In this document: piece by piece, positions 10,395 to 20,480 of the stretch
How the letters are laid out: each line of letters opens with the position of its first letter
Numbering within the stretch: the stretch's first letter is position 1
Assembly (NCBI RefSeq): GCF_000340215.1
Contig: NW_006921533.1
Span: forward strand, 3,212,273-3,276,272
Origin: Pseudocercospora fijiensis CIRAD86
Taxonomy: Eukaryota > Ascomycota > Dothideomycetes > Mycosphaerellales > Mycosphaerellaceae
Direction of reading: 5' to 3'
DNA: 64,000 bases
Program-made: the position numbers and the translations under genes
The notes under the pieces: generated by a model
The model's database searches: none
Told to the model about the DNA's origin: nothing
What the model saw: the letters and a program-made list of their open reading frames with translations, nothing else

Positions 10395-12339
10395 ATGACA
10401 GCCAGTGCCAGAGTAACCTCCGTCCCGGAAGTACACGCTTCAGCAAACGATGGAAAGACGTTACATTATGCTCGCCGTGGCGATGATGCAGCAGGTAGCG
10501 AGTATGAAGAGAGCGAGATCCAAGGCTTCGATGCAGAGCGTATGAGAGCGAGAATCCTGCTCAGTGTAGAAGAAGAGAAAAAGCTGCTTCGCAGAATCGA
10601 TTGGGTGAGCGAAATGCAAGTTGGGAAGCGCTTCCGATTCTGACTTCGAACAGCATATGATGCCGCTGTGCTCGCTCATGTTCCTCCTGAAAAATCTCGA
10701 CTCTGACAACATTAGCAATGCTCGAATCATGAACAAGGGTACTGATCAGAACATCATGAATCAGTTGGGTATGTCCTCCGACGCGTACACGTTGTTGACA
10801 GTGCTTTACTACGTGAGTCGGGCAGATTATTGCAGTCTTATTTCATCACTTACCCTACTCAAGATTCCATACATCGTCTTCGAAGCACCTTCCAACTTGT
10901 TCCTCAAGCGGATGCGACCTTCGGTCTGGCAAAGCCGGATCATGCTGACATGGGGTGTCGTGCTGTGTTGTCACGTTGCCTGTACTAACAAGTCCGGCAT
11001 CTATGCTGCTCGATTTATGCTTGGTCTCGCCGAGGCAGGTATGTCGCGGCTCGCTTGTCTTGGTGAGTTTTCGAGCTATGCTGACTTCGTACTGTAGGGA
11101 TGTTTCCAGGAGTCATTTTGCAGATGACCTACTGGTACCGACCGGATGAGATGAGCGTTCGACTGCTGTATTTTTATATCCTAGGAAACTTGTCCGGTGT
11201 CTTTGGCGGAGTGTTTGCGTATGCCTTTGACATCGCTTCTGGTGGCGCCGGGCTCTCAGGGTGGCAGCTATTGTTCTTGTTCGAAGGTCTCATCACAATC
11301 TTAATCGCATTCGCGATCTGGTTCTATCTACCTGACTGTGAGTGCTCTCAATTATCTGCCTTCACTGATGCTAATCAGTGACAGTCCCGGACACTGCGAA
11401 ATGGCTGTCTGATAAGGAAAAAGCGTTCGTAAAAGCAAGACTGCCCTCGAATGCTCCATTTGCGGACGAGCTAAATTTTCGTTGGAGCGAGATCAAGGCA
11501 TCGCTAAAGGATATCAGGCTCTGGATGTTCACACTGGTTAGTGAGAAGCACAGCCCAAAGATGTCTGACTGACAAATGTAGATCTGGGCCACGCAGACAG
11601 TGGGCACAAATGGTACTCGATTTTATCAAAGCACAGTCATAGCCGACCTGGGCTTCACGTGAGTATCTTTGTAAAAGTGAAAATGATGGAACTAATGGTT
11701 GTTAGCTCTATCGCTCAGGCACAGCTTCTCAACTTGCCGATCTCGATCTTGACGATTCTCTTGATCGCGGTCTCAGGCTACCTTGCAGACTCTGCAAGGC
11801 TACCTCGACCACTCTATCCCCTCACATTTCTCAGTGTGATACTTGCTTGCTACGGGGTTTTGTACCGTTACCCAAGCAATGGCGCAGTATATGCAGCGAC
11901 CATGATAGCGAACGCGTGCTCTGCAGCCTGGTTTCCGTTGATGGTATGCGTCTGGTTCCACGTCATAGTTGAAAAAATGCTGACGACCTGGTAGTGGCCA
12001 TGGCGAGTACAGACTACCGCACGAGCGACTGGATCAGCATTTTCCATAGGGTTCGTCAACAGTTACGGCCAGATTGGCGGTGCCATCGGACCTCAGATAT
12101 TCCGGGTGAAATATGCGCCGAAGTATACAGTAGCATTTGCAGCAGTGATGGGTATTGTGGGTGTCTGCATTCTGACGACTTTGGCGACATGGTGGGTGAC
12201 TAGACGGACCGAGAAAGAAACTCGAAGGTTGAAGTTGGCACGGATCAAAGCTCAGAAGGATGGACTGACCATTCTTGAGGATGTCGTTGACACTGACCTC
12301 CAGAAACGGCAGAAGTCTGTCCGTGCGGGTGCCGTGTGA
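10395..12339 (+). CDS. MFS transporter, anion:cation symporter (allantoate/nicotinate permease-like)
   Basis: Eight exons join in frame: 10395-10604, 10654-10812, 10864-11038, 11098-11337, 11385-11536, 11582-11658, 11706-11943 and 11995-12339, giving 531 aa. Each intron has GT..AG ends and is 46-59 nt long. The protein has the order typical of the fungal Dal5/Tna1 (ACS) family: a hydrophilic N-terminus, LLRRIDW at the first membrane segment, DNISNARIMN, APSNLFLKRMRPS, LGLAEAGMFPGV, then the second half with SIGFVNSYGQIGGAIGPQIF and a cationic cytosolic tail. Members of the family carry organic anions such as allantoate, nicotinate or pantothenate across the plasma membrane with protons; the substrate here cannot be told. 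The ATG at 10395 is the first ATG in the frame of exon 1. A broken relative lies at 45164-46686. Confidence 0.9.
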
Positions 12340-12443
12340 TCTCCCGGCCGCATGTTGCGAAGTGATCATTTGTTGTGAATGACGAGGCTTTCCAAGGTTG
12401 CAAGGGCTCGCTCGGAGGGAGGAATGTAGAGGCTTTGCTTGGT

Positions 12444-14342
12444 TCACGTGCCGGAGTATGGCTTCACCCTTTCGCCCTCTTCCCATTCCTCCAGCGCTGC
12501 AGAGGCGAGTTCCTTCATCTGTCGAATATCTTCCTCGTCTTCTATTCCACCCTTGAGTTTATCTCTCCAGATGTTCAGCATGCCTGTGACTTCAGTGTCG
12601 CCTATTGTATCGTACTGCCGAATCATACGACTGGTGTCCTTACCAGAACTCACGAACAGGCCCGGTCCACTTGTTGCGAGCAGAACCCATATAAGGTTTT
12701 GCAATATGTCCGAACCTCTATTCATTCGTTGCATCGATCTCACGGCTTGCGTGATTGCCTTATGCTTGGTCTTGATCACCAGATCCTCGCCTGGAGTCGA
12801 GATGTGGAGTTTTCTGCCGAATTTTGCAACTGCTTTCTGTAGCTCCTCGAAGTTGCGAGCCTTTTCTACATCCTGCTGTAGCTTATCGCATTCTCTTTTC
12901 TTGGTGCGATCGTTCAGCAGGCCTTGATGCTTAGCATCGTCAAATGTGTTAGGTACTACCTCGCGCTTGAGGTAGTCGACGACGAACGTCTCAAGGTTTT
13001 GTTGGAGTGTCGGGTCTTTGCTTGCAAGCACGCCTGCTGAGTACAAGTGCAATGGCCCCCAGAGCTTTGCTTCTATCAATTCTACAAACCTTTCTGATCG
13101 GTCGCCCTCGAGCTCAGACAGCCTGTCGGCCGACACACTTTCCAGAACTTCGGCATGAAGCTGGCTGCGGACCAGCGATTTAGCGAGCTCTCCTTTGTGC
13201 GCAACCGGATAGTCTGATGGTTGGAGCATCTTGATAGCATTTGAAGGTGTAGCGGAAGCCGGTTCCCTGCGCCACAGCGCTTCGGTACGATTTTCAATTG
13301 CAGCGCCAAGAGCGGCCATCTCTGCCGTCAGTACTCCATCTTCAACCAAGAGCTTCGTGCTATGAGCTGGAGCTGAGCGATTCGAGATTTTGCCCGGTTT
13401 TGAGACTTCGGTGGTAAGATCTATGATGTGAATCTGGCCGCTGCTTGTGGTTCCGTACTGCTCAATGACCGTATTCTCGACACGTGTATCACCTCGTGGG
13501 CCGCCGTGACTCCCCTCTGCAGCTTCGTGAATCATGCAGTATCCATTAGCATGAAGTTCCGATACCAGACCAGCAATTCTCTTCCCGCACAGCTGATTCA
13601 TGTGCATGTCAGCCTTTCCAGAGAGTGCGTCGGGAATGTAGACGACATGGTCTCCTGCCAGTCGAACCTCTCCGGCTTTGCCTGAAGTGGCTTCGGTGGC
13701 CAAGGCTGCGATGATAGGTCCAGGCACATCACTACCAACGACTTCGCTCAGGTCGCAAATGTCACTTCCAACGTCCGCAATGGCATTGATGATGTGTATC
13801 TTGACATTTTCCGCAAACTCGTAACTGCAGAGAAAGGATGTCGCGTCTACATCGATTATTACACGAGGCCAGTCTTTTCCTGTATAGACTTCAATCATGC
13901 GATTGAGGCTCTCGATACCGATGTCTTGAGAGATTCCAAATGTATGCAAGTCCACGCATGTCTGCGATCCGAATGATTTGAGCTGGCCCGCGATACTCTC
14001 CACGAGTGGATGCGGTATTATGCTTCGTCCATCGCGAGAATAGTATAATTGGGGATGAAGCTGCTCCAATACGATGTTCTCGCTGTTCCTCTCTATTCCG
14101 AGGGCGGATGCGAGATCTCCTTTCCGGATTCTCTTATCGGAAGTTTCCACCAACTGCTTGAATCGAGCAATAACCTCATTCGAGCTTTTCAAGTTAGTGC
14201 CGGTGAAGCTTCTGACCACCACAGGACGTCCGGAGGCACTGATGCTTAGCGGAGGGAAGTTGGCGACCAGCGTTGCGATATCAGGAGACGCGAAGACTGA
14301 CGAGCTGGAGGAAGGCGAGAAGGTGCCTGAGAAGTCGCCCAT
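12444..14342 (-). CDS. UFL1-like protein (UFM1 E3 ligase family)
   Basis: A single exon of 632 aa from the ATG at 14342. The frame stays open to an ATG at 14567, but that start would come within 46 bp of the divergent gene at 14613. The N-terminal half looks like stacked winged-helix units. Residues 99-150 (LYYSRDGRSIIP.., then a VDL block and IGIESLNRMIEV) follow the order of the animal UFL1 block around its ..DGKEYITP.. motif. A second block ending in GEVRLAGDHVVYIPDAL resembles UFL1's GTVVGG..AVFVPDIY. The C-terminal third is helical and charged, as in UFL1, though shorter (UFL1 is near 790 aa). UFL1, with DDRGK1, acts at the ER as the ligase scaffold that transfers UFM1. The family call rests on eye alignment only. 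The UFM1 pathway is reported lost from most fungi, so function here is open. Confidence 0.62.
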   Translation of the reverse strand: MGDFSGTFSPSSSSSVFASPDIATLVANFPPLSISASGRPVVVRSFTGTNLKSSNEVIARFKQLVETSDKRIRKGDLASALGIERNSENIVLEQLHPQLYYSRDGRSIIPHPLVESIAGQLKSFGSQTCVDLHTFGISQDIGIESLNRMIEVYTGKDWPRVIIDVDATSFLCSYEFAENVKIHIINAIADVGSDICDLSEVVGSDVPGPIIAALATEATSGKAGEVRLAGDHVVYIPDALSGKADMHMNQLCGKRIAGLVSELHANGYCMIHEAAEGSHGGPRGDTRVENTVIEQYGTTSSGQIHIIDLTTEVSKPGKISNRSAPAHSTKLLVEDGVLTAEMAALGAAIENRTEALWRREPASATPSNAIKMLQPSDYPVAHKGELAKSLVRSQLHAEVLESVSADRLSELEGDRSERFVELIEAKLWGPLHLYSAGVLASKDPTLQQNLETFVVDYLKREVVPNTFDDAKHQGLLNDRTKKRECDKLQQDVEKARNFEELQKAVAKFGRKLHISTPGEDLVIKTKHKAITQAVRSMQRMNRGSDILQNLIWVLLATSGPGLFVSSGKDTSRMIRQYDTIGDTEVTGMLNIWRDKLKGGIEDEEDIRQMKELASAALEEWEEGERVKPYSGT

Positions 14343-14612
14343 TTTGAGTTTTTGACGGAGAGTCGATTTTCTGCGAACGGGCAGCAACTTCGAGATTGCA
14401 CCACGACAGCATGGCATGCTAAAAATCAGCACCGCAGGATGTTGAACGCCCGGTGACGTCGTGGCGTCCTCTTCACTCTCGGAGATCGGATGGCGGCACG
14501 ATCCGCCGCATCCATGGCATGGCATGGCTGGCATTCCATTGGCACGCCGTGTCGTGAGTCTTGACATTCGAGGAGCCGACCACCCTCTCAGCGTCGCCCG
14601 TCCATCGCAGCC

Positions 14613-15015
14613 ATGACCAAATTCGCGCTCTTTCGATCGAAGAAGCTCGACATATCATGCTTCATCAACAACAAGAATCTGCGTGACCACACCAAGCGCA
14701 AAGTCTTCGAACAGACCGAGCCCGAGCGACAAGCACTGCGATATCTCATTCGAAACACATCGTTGCCCCAACGGACGCGGGCGCAGGCGCAACTCCAACT
14801 AAGTCAGATGCATTGCTATACCCGAAGCACGCAGATCAAGAACCGATGTGTGATGGGCGGCAAGGGAAGAGGGATCTTCCAGGACTTCAGAATGGCAAGG
14901 GTATGTTGGAGCAACTGGATCTGCACGGAGCGAGACGCTGAAATCCATACAGTATCAATTCCGCATGAATGCGCTTGCTGGCCGAATTCCTGGCGTTAAG
15001 AAGGCGAGTTGGTAA
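14613..15015 (+). CDS. MRP2: Mitochondrial small-subunit ribosomal protein uS14m (MRP2)
   Basis: Exons 14613-14900 and 14953-15015 (52-nt intron, GTATGT..ACAG) give 116 aa, close to the 115 aa of yeast Mrp2. The sequence has the family signature FRSKKLDISCFINNKNLRDH, then KRKVFEQTEPERQALRYL, LPQRTRAQAQLQLSQMH, TQIKNRCVMGGKGRG, and ends GRIPGVKKASW. The splice is needed to restore that last block. The protein is part of the small subunit of the mitochondrial ribosome near the decoding site. It shares a 270-bp intergenic region with the divergent UFL1-like gene, which may be a bidirectional promoter. Confidence 0.96.
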
Positions 15016-15634
15016 GGTAGGGCGTGGTGGATTATATTGGGCAGTACAAGCATTGGGAGGAGTCGGGAACAGAATCGACGCCGCAGGGCAGGCTCTGATA
15101 CGCTGGCACAGAAATGATGGTCTTATTGCTTGAAGCGGTGGAGAAGGGCGTGCGGAGAGGCTCGCAGACCAGGTGAGGTTGTGGGAGAAGATGCGCATCT
15201 ATATCTGCAACAGCGAGGACCAGGGACCGGTCGAATGTCGCAACGAGCGACTTTACACAACGAGGCAGCCGCGTTCAGCAGTGCGTCGCGGAACTCAAAT
15301 CTAGGGAGGGAAGGCACGAGGTGTAGGCATCCCCACACAAGCGCCTCCAAGATTTATTGCATCCTCTCCCATTCCTGCCCTTTCTCTGCACTCTCCATCT
15401 GCGAAGACCACATACATGGCGGTCAGTCATTTTCACCGCTGGTCTCACAACACGGCTCCTTTCAGGACATGTCTAGAACACCTAGGTCCTTCAAAAGTTC
15501 GAGTGATCGAACAGAAATCTGAAACACTGTCTCAAGGCAAATATTAGTGATAACGTCGTTGTGTTATAAGAATTGCTCGCTCTCTCCGGGCATTGAGGGA
15601 AGCACCAGACCTTCCCTTTGAACTGACCCTCAAC
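15016..15634. other. Intergenic region
   Basis: No supported gene. It holds the 3' flank of uS14m and the leader of the BTB gene. Short overlapping frames on both strands have no recognisable content. Confidence 0.4.
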
Positions 15635-16498
15635 ATGAGCATCTTCGGCAGATGGAGTGAGGTGACCAAGATGCCCCTTCTTGGCCAGTTTGGAATCCAA
15701 GACCCGCCAAAAGGGACCAAGCGAAAGGCCCCGACTGAGGAGCAACATTCATCCAGAAGCAAATCGAACACGAGACCCTCGGATAGGCAGGGCAGAATAG
15801 ATCATAATAGCGACAAACGGCATGTGATTAAAACTGGACTTGAACAAGTAGCAAGACCGGACTTCGCGTGCATATGCACAGTCAATGTCGGCACCGGTGT
15901 CGACGCAGCCACAATCACCGTCCATCAACATGCCGTGCGCAAATTTTCCACCTTCTTCAACAGCATGCTCTCTGGACGTTGGGGCAAGGCCGGCAGTAGA
16001 CCCATTGACCTCAGTCAATTTCGTCGTCCGCACGTTGAAGCCTGGCTCGAGTCGTGCTACAGTGGCAACTTACTGGGTCCGCCAGGCCAAGCAACTGCTG
16101 CGGATGTCCATTTATGGTACGTGGAGCTGTATCTAATGGGCACCTATCTTGGCGATTTCGACTTCTGCGATCTTGTAGCTGATGTGCTGATTGATCTGTC
16201 CTCCCGCGACGACACGCCAACACCAGAACTTTGCCATTATGTCTGGAACCAGACGGCTCCGGAGTCGAAGTTACGAACTTTGGTCCTTGATTGGCTTGTA
16301 TGGTGTGCTGACTCTCAGTACCTGGAATCTGGAACTCAAAACTATCCTATCGAGATGAGGGACGCTGCGCTGGCTGAGACTATGAGGTGCAGAGGCATGT
16401 CCAGAAGGAGAGAAAGGGTGGGACGAGAGTTCTTGGTGACTCGCCGCTGGAAGTACTACAACAAAGAGCGCCAGGACGAGATGGATGTGGTGGATTGA
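15635..16498 (+). CDS. BTB/POZ domain protein
   Basis: A single exon of 287 aa from the ATG at 15635; the frame extends upstream only to a TTG. Residues 1-70 are polar and Lys/Arg/Ser-rich, probably disordered. Residues about 76-190 look like a BTB fold: DFACICTVNVG.. followed by ITVHQHAVRKFSTFFNSML, a DLSQF strand, HVEAWLESCYSG and a WYVELYLMGTYLGDFDF helix pair. Such single-BTB proteins are greatly expanded in Pezizomycotina, and most have no known partner. Some BTB proteins act as Cullin-3 adaptors, but nothing here proves that role. The C-terminus is basic (MSRRRERVGREF). Confidence 0.8.
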   Translation: MSIFGRWSEVTKMPLLGQFGIQDPPKGTKRKAPTEEQHSSRSKSNTRPSDRQGRIDHNSDKRHVIKTGLEQVARPDFACICTVNVGTGVDAATITVHQHAVRKFSTFFNSMLSGRWGKAGSRPIDLSQFRRPHVEAWLESCYSGNLLGPPGQATAADVHLWYVELYLMGTYLGDFDFCDLVADVLIDLSSRDDTPTPELCHYVWNQTAPESKLRTLVLDWLVWCADSQYLESGTQNYPIEMRDAALAETMRCRGMSRRRERVGREFLVTRRWKYYNKERQDEMDVVD

Positions 16499-17157
16499 GC
16501 AGTGAGCCAATCTCAGTCGCCAGGGACACACTTTGCTACAAGTGCTGTGAGGAATTTTGCTATCAGGCACTTCACGTACGAAGCTGCCTGCAAGCTTGGA
16601 TGGACGATCAATGCCTACCCGTGAAGTCCTTGATTACGCATTGTATCGGAAGCACCAATCTGCTGAGAGGAGTCAGAGGACCTCATACTGCTTCCGTGGT
16701 CATTACGTTAAAGGTTGACTTCTAAAAAGTCTCAATTCGTCCATAGAACCTATTACGCGGTCATATCAAGGCTGCCAATGGCCATTCTCTCACGCCTCGA
16801 CGTGGGTATGAAACAGGGCGAAGCTCTCGAATAGACTTCGGGGAACCACGGAGCATGCTTCTGTGCGGTGAGACCTTGAACGTAAGCAGTACTTATCATC
16901 AATCATTATTTCGGATGTCGGAAGTGCTTCGTCTCCTACCTTCTCTCCCACATCCCTTGTAAACAGCTCTCATATCCGAGCCCGACTCGCATGTGGGCCA
17001 AGAGCCGGGCTTTCCGAAGCAAGCACCCCATTGGACATGTCAAAGCTCAATTGAGCTGGAGAATACATATAAATGCGTCGACTGTGTCTCAATCAGTGAA
17101 GCAGATCCACCGACAAGAAAAAACTTGAAGTATTTACCTCATCGAACCTCTCCAGCC
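16499..17157. other. Intergenic region with TATA box
   Basis: No gene seen. A TATA-like element (ACATATAAATG) at about 17064-17074 lies roughly 90 bp before the ATG of the EthD gene. Confidence 0.4.
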
Positions 17158-17575
17158 ATGCCTGTCGTCACCACTGTCATGTATCCCAACGAGGATGATG
17201 CGACTTTCGACTTGAAATATTATACCGAAACCCACATGGCTCTGGTTGACAAGCACTGGAAAGAGCTGGGCCTCATCGGCTGGAGTATCTCCAAGTTTGA
17301 GAGGTGTGTACACGTGCAATGCTTCTTGTCCTACCATACACTCCTGCGTTGTCATCAAGCTGATATATCTTTCTTGCAGCGGCCACCCTTCTGGCACCAA
17401 GCCGCTCTACTCAGTCGCCTGTACACTCGTGTGGCAGAGCAGGGAACATGCCGAAAAGGCAATGGCGCATGAGTCGACGCAGCAGGTCTTTGGCGACGTG
17501 CCTAACTTCAGCAACAAGGAGCCCATACTCTTGGCCGGAGATGTAGTGAAGACTTCTGGTCTTCCCGAGTTGTGA
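17158..17575 (+). CDS. EthD-family protein
   Basis: Exons 17158-17303 and 17380-17575 (76-nt intron) give 113 aa. The pattern is that of small dimeric alpha/beta-barrel EthD proteins: VTTVMYPNEDDATFDLKYYT, THMALVDKHW, a middle strand IGWSISKFE, then PLYSVACTLVWQSREHAEKAM and a VFGDVPNFSNKEPILLAGDV tail. EthD was first noted in ethyl tert-butyl ether degradation. In fungi its relatives are stand-alone proteins of unknown function or occur in secondary-metabolite clusters, but no such cluster is visible here. The ATG was chosen because the conserved first strand starts right after it. Confidence 0.85.
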
Positions 17576-18296
17576 GCTTGCAAACTTGGGAGCGTGGGAA
17601 CGCCCTCCACATGGAAGAGACTGTGATGGCCTTGCGGAATGGTGTTAGTCCGTTGTAGATGTACATAGCAACACAATTGAGGAGCAATGGCTCTGGTCAA
17701 GAGTTCCGGCGCCGGTGAAGTCTAGGGTATCCATGCTTCGTTGCTCTTGGCAAGCCCGTCCCCCTCTGCCTCAACCGCTCCGTCACACTACGGTACTACT
17801 GTCCCAATCTCTTGCACCTTTCAACCGCGTTATACATTGTTCCGGCGACGGAGAGCGTCCTACCTCGTGGACCATGTTCTCATCACGGCAAGGTCGAGCT
17901 GAGTGAGCATTTTGCAAGGCTGGGCAAATTGAAAGAGCATGTGATAGCTGCGAGGCAGACAATCAGCAAAAGAAGCGGCGGAGTAATAAATATTCTTGTG
18001 ACATGGCCGTGAATGAAGCAAGGACATCGGCTGTCAGATGGATCTCCACTTCACCTAGCGTGAGCCATGCACGGATCAATGACGATTCCAGCCTCAAGTC
18101 TCCACCACAGATCTCTCGAGTCCATCCGATCTTAAGCTCCATCGGCAATCTCGAGGTAACACTAATTGAACCTCTTGCTGGACATTGGCGGGGAAGCAGA
18201 ATCCGATGATGATGAAGGCGGGCGTCACGTAGGCGTGGCAGCGCGTCAGGCTCGATGTAGGCACGCGAGGTGAGGACCTGCTTTGTTTCTTTCTTC
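17576..18296. other. Intergenic region
   Basis: No supported gene. It holds the 3' flank of the EthD gene and the promoter of the photolyase. A 142-codon minus-strand frame (17963-18391) overlaps the photolyase start and has no recognisable content. Confidence 0.4.
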
Positions 18297-20036
18297 ATGT
18301 TCGCTCTTTGTCGCTTCGAACGACTCTCCCGTGAGCACGGAATCGCGTTCACTGTACGATCTGCGGCACAGGCAAGGAACTCGATTGTCACGACACGCGC
18401 CTTCTCCTGCTACTCATCTCCAATGCCTCCCAAGAAGCACGCTCGCTCGGCTTCCGGCGACGAGTACCTCAAGCATCCAACAACGAAACGAGCCAAAGAA
18501 ATCGACACTGATCCGCCTTACGAGAAGCTCGTAGAACTCCTCGAATCCACTTCATCCAAAAGCAAGCCGAACAATGTCCTTCACTGGTTCCGCAGCAAAG
18601 ACTTGCGCATGCAGGACAACAAGGCGTTGCATGCTGCCTCGAAGAAGGCTAACGAGGGCACGGGTAGTCTCGTGGCCCTGTACCTACACTCCCCTGGCGA
18701 CCTCGAATGTCATGGCACGTCTCCTGCCAGATCAGATCTGATTCTACAAAGCTTGCAGCTGCTGAAGGATGATCTCACGCGGAAGAACATTCCTTTGGGA
18801 ATAGTGACAGCTGAAGAGAGAGGACAGAAGACAGACCTCATCGAGGACTTTGTAACGGAACATGGCATTAGCCACGTTTATGCCAACTTCGAATACGAAG
18901 TGGACGAGCTGCGCAGAGACATCAAAGTCGCCAAACATCTTCAACACCAAAGCGTTGGCTTCGAGCTATTTCACGACCAAACCATTATGGTGCCTGGCGA
19001 GCTGACTGGCAGTGGCGGAGGACCGATGAAAGTCTTTACGCCATACCACAAAGCATGGCTGTCAGAGACCAAGTCGGATCCTTCTCTTCTCGACCTCGTG
19101 GGCGAGCCGGAAGCGAACGACAAGAAAACTATCGCAGAGTGGAAGGAGATTGCAGACATGAAAGTGCCAGAATTGCCCGAGAACAAGCAGTTCGCGAGTA
19201 AACAAGAACAGCAACGGATCCGAAAGCTCTGGCCTGCGGGCCACGAAGCAGGCATGGAGAGGCTCAGAAAATTCTTGCAAAAGAAGGTCAAAAGCTACGC
19301 AGCACATCGATCGGAACCAGCTGGCGATCCTTCAAGTAGGCTTTCCGCGTACATCTCGGCGGGCATTATTTCGATACGTGAGATTCTGGACGAAGTGAAG
19401 AAAGCCAATGATGGCGCACACTTCGACGAGGGAGATGGAGGCATTGACTCCTGGGTTCGCGAACTCGTCTTCCGTGAATTCTATCGCCAGATGACCGTGA
19501 TTAAGCCACATACAAACATGAACCTCCCAAACAATCTAAAATTCGACTTCGTGCAATGGGAAGATGACGGAGAAGGTTGGCAAAAGTGGTGCGAGGGAAA
19601 GACGGGAATGCCATTCATCGATGCAGGCATGCGACAACTCAATACCGAAGCATACATGCACAATCGCCTTCGCATGAATACAGCGTCCTACCTTCGAGCG
19701 AACATGCTAATCGATTACCGAAAAGGCGAACGCTACTTCGCCGAGCACCTAATCGATTGGGATCTGAGCAATAACACCCAAGGTTGGGAGCCAAGCTACA
19801 CCATCTTCAACCCCGTCATCCAAGCCGAGAAATGCGACAAAGAAGGTGACTATATCAGGAAATGGGTCCCTGAGCTGAAGGATTTGAAGGGGAAAGAGGT
19901 GTTCGACCCATATAATCGACTGAGTAAGGAGGAGTTCGAGAAGCTTGGATACCCGGCTCCACATGTGGACTTTCGAGAAAGCCAGCAAAGGGCGAAGGAA
20001 AGATATAAGCAGGGCTTGGCTGATGCTGATCCGTAG
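18297..20036 (+). CDS. PHR1: Deoxyribodipyrimidine (CPD) photolyase
   Basis: A single exon of 579 aa from the ATG at 18297. It uses blue light and reduced FAD to split cyclobutane pyrimidine dimers. The N-terminal antenna domain starts at about residue 93 (NVLHWFRSKDLRMQDNKAL). The FAD-binding domain follows, with SRLSAYISAGIIS, WVRELVFREFYRQM, FIDAGMRQLNTEAYMHNRLR, MNTASYLRANMLIDYRKGE and WDLSNNTQGWEPS, the signature of class I photolyases. A second in-frame ATG at 18423 begins MPPKKHARS. The 42 residues between the two ATGs are rich in Arg/Ser/Ala and nearly free of acidic residues, like a mitochondrial presequence, so alternative starts could serve mitochondria and nucleus, as reported for yeast Phr1. 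It is likely light- or UV-inducible, but no element was identified. Confidence 0.95.
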   Translation: MFALCRFERLSREHGIAFTVRSAAQARNSIVTTRAFSCYSSPMPPKKHARSASGDEYLKHPTTKRAKEIDTDPPYEKLVELLESTSSKSKPNNVLHWFRSKDLRMQDNKALHAASKKANEGTGSLVALYLHSPGDLECHGTSPARSDLILQSLQLLKDDLTRKNIPLGIVTAEERGQKTDLIEDFVTEHGISHVYANFEYEVDELRRDIKVAKHLQHQSVGFELFHDQTIMVPGELTGSGGGPMKVFTPYHKAWLSETKSDPSLLDLVGEPEANDKKTIAEWKEIADMKVPELPENKQFASKQEQQRIRKLWPAGHEAGMERLRKFLQKKVKSYAAHRSEPAGDPSSRLSAYISAGIISIREILDEVKKANDGAHFDEGDGGIDSWVRELVFREFYRQMTVIKPHTNMNLPNNLKFDFVQWEDDGEGWQKWCEGKTGMPFIDAGMRQLNTEAYMHNRLRMNTASYLRANMLIDYRKGERYFAEHLIDWDLSNNTQGWEPSYTIFNPVIQAEKCDKEGDYIRKWVPELKDLKGKEVFDPYNRLSKEEFEKLGYPAPHVDFRESQQRAKERYKQGLADADP

Positions 20037-20480
20037 TAGAATAAGAAAGTCAAATGATGGTCGCTACAAAAGCTTGGCACAACAAGCTCCATCTGCCTTC
20101 GTTCTTGCCCAATAATTACTCGGCCGCTAATAAAGTCTTCCAAATCTACAGACTGGTGGAGAAAATGCTACTTCAAATCATTCTCATCGATCATCCCAAG
20201 AATCCGACCAAAAGTCTGACCAGCAAGCATCCTCATAGAATATCGATCTCTCAACCGCGCCGCCCTAATGGACCGACTACTCTAGGTGATGATAGAGGGC
20301 GGGAAATCGTGGTAGCGTTGGATTGCGGGCGAGCGGAATTGGGCTGTCCTGAGGGATGTCCGGTACTAGATGTTGGTGGTAAGTTCATGAGCTTATTGAT
20401 GAGAGAGTTCATGGTAATCATCATCAAAGCTACGAGTGACTCTACTTCCACGTGACTCTTTTTATAATCGCCTGCCTCAT
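20037..20480. other. Intergenic region
   Basis: No gene seen: 3' flank of the photolyase and promoter of the F-box gene. Confidence 0.4.

Noticed and set aside
17963..18391. 142-codon minus-strand frame over the photolyase start
   Set aside because: Antisense shadow with no recognisable content.
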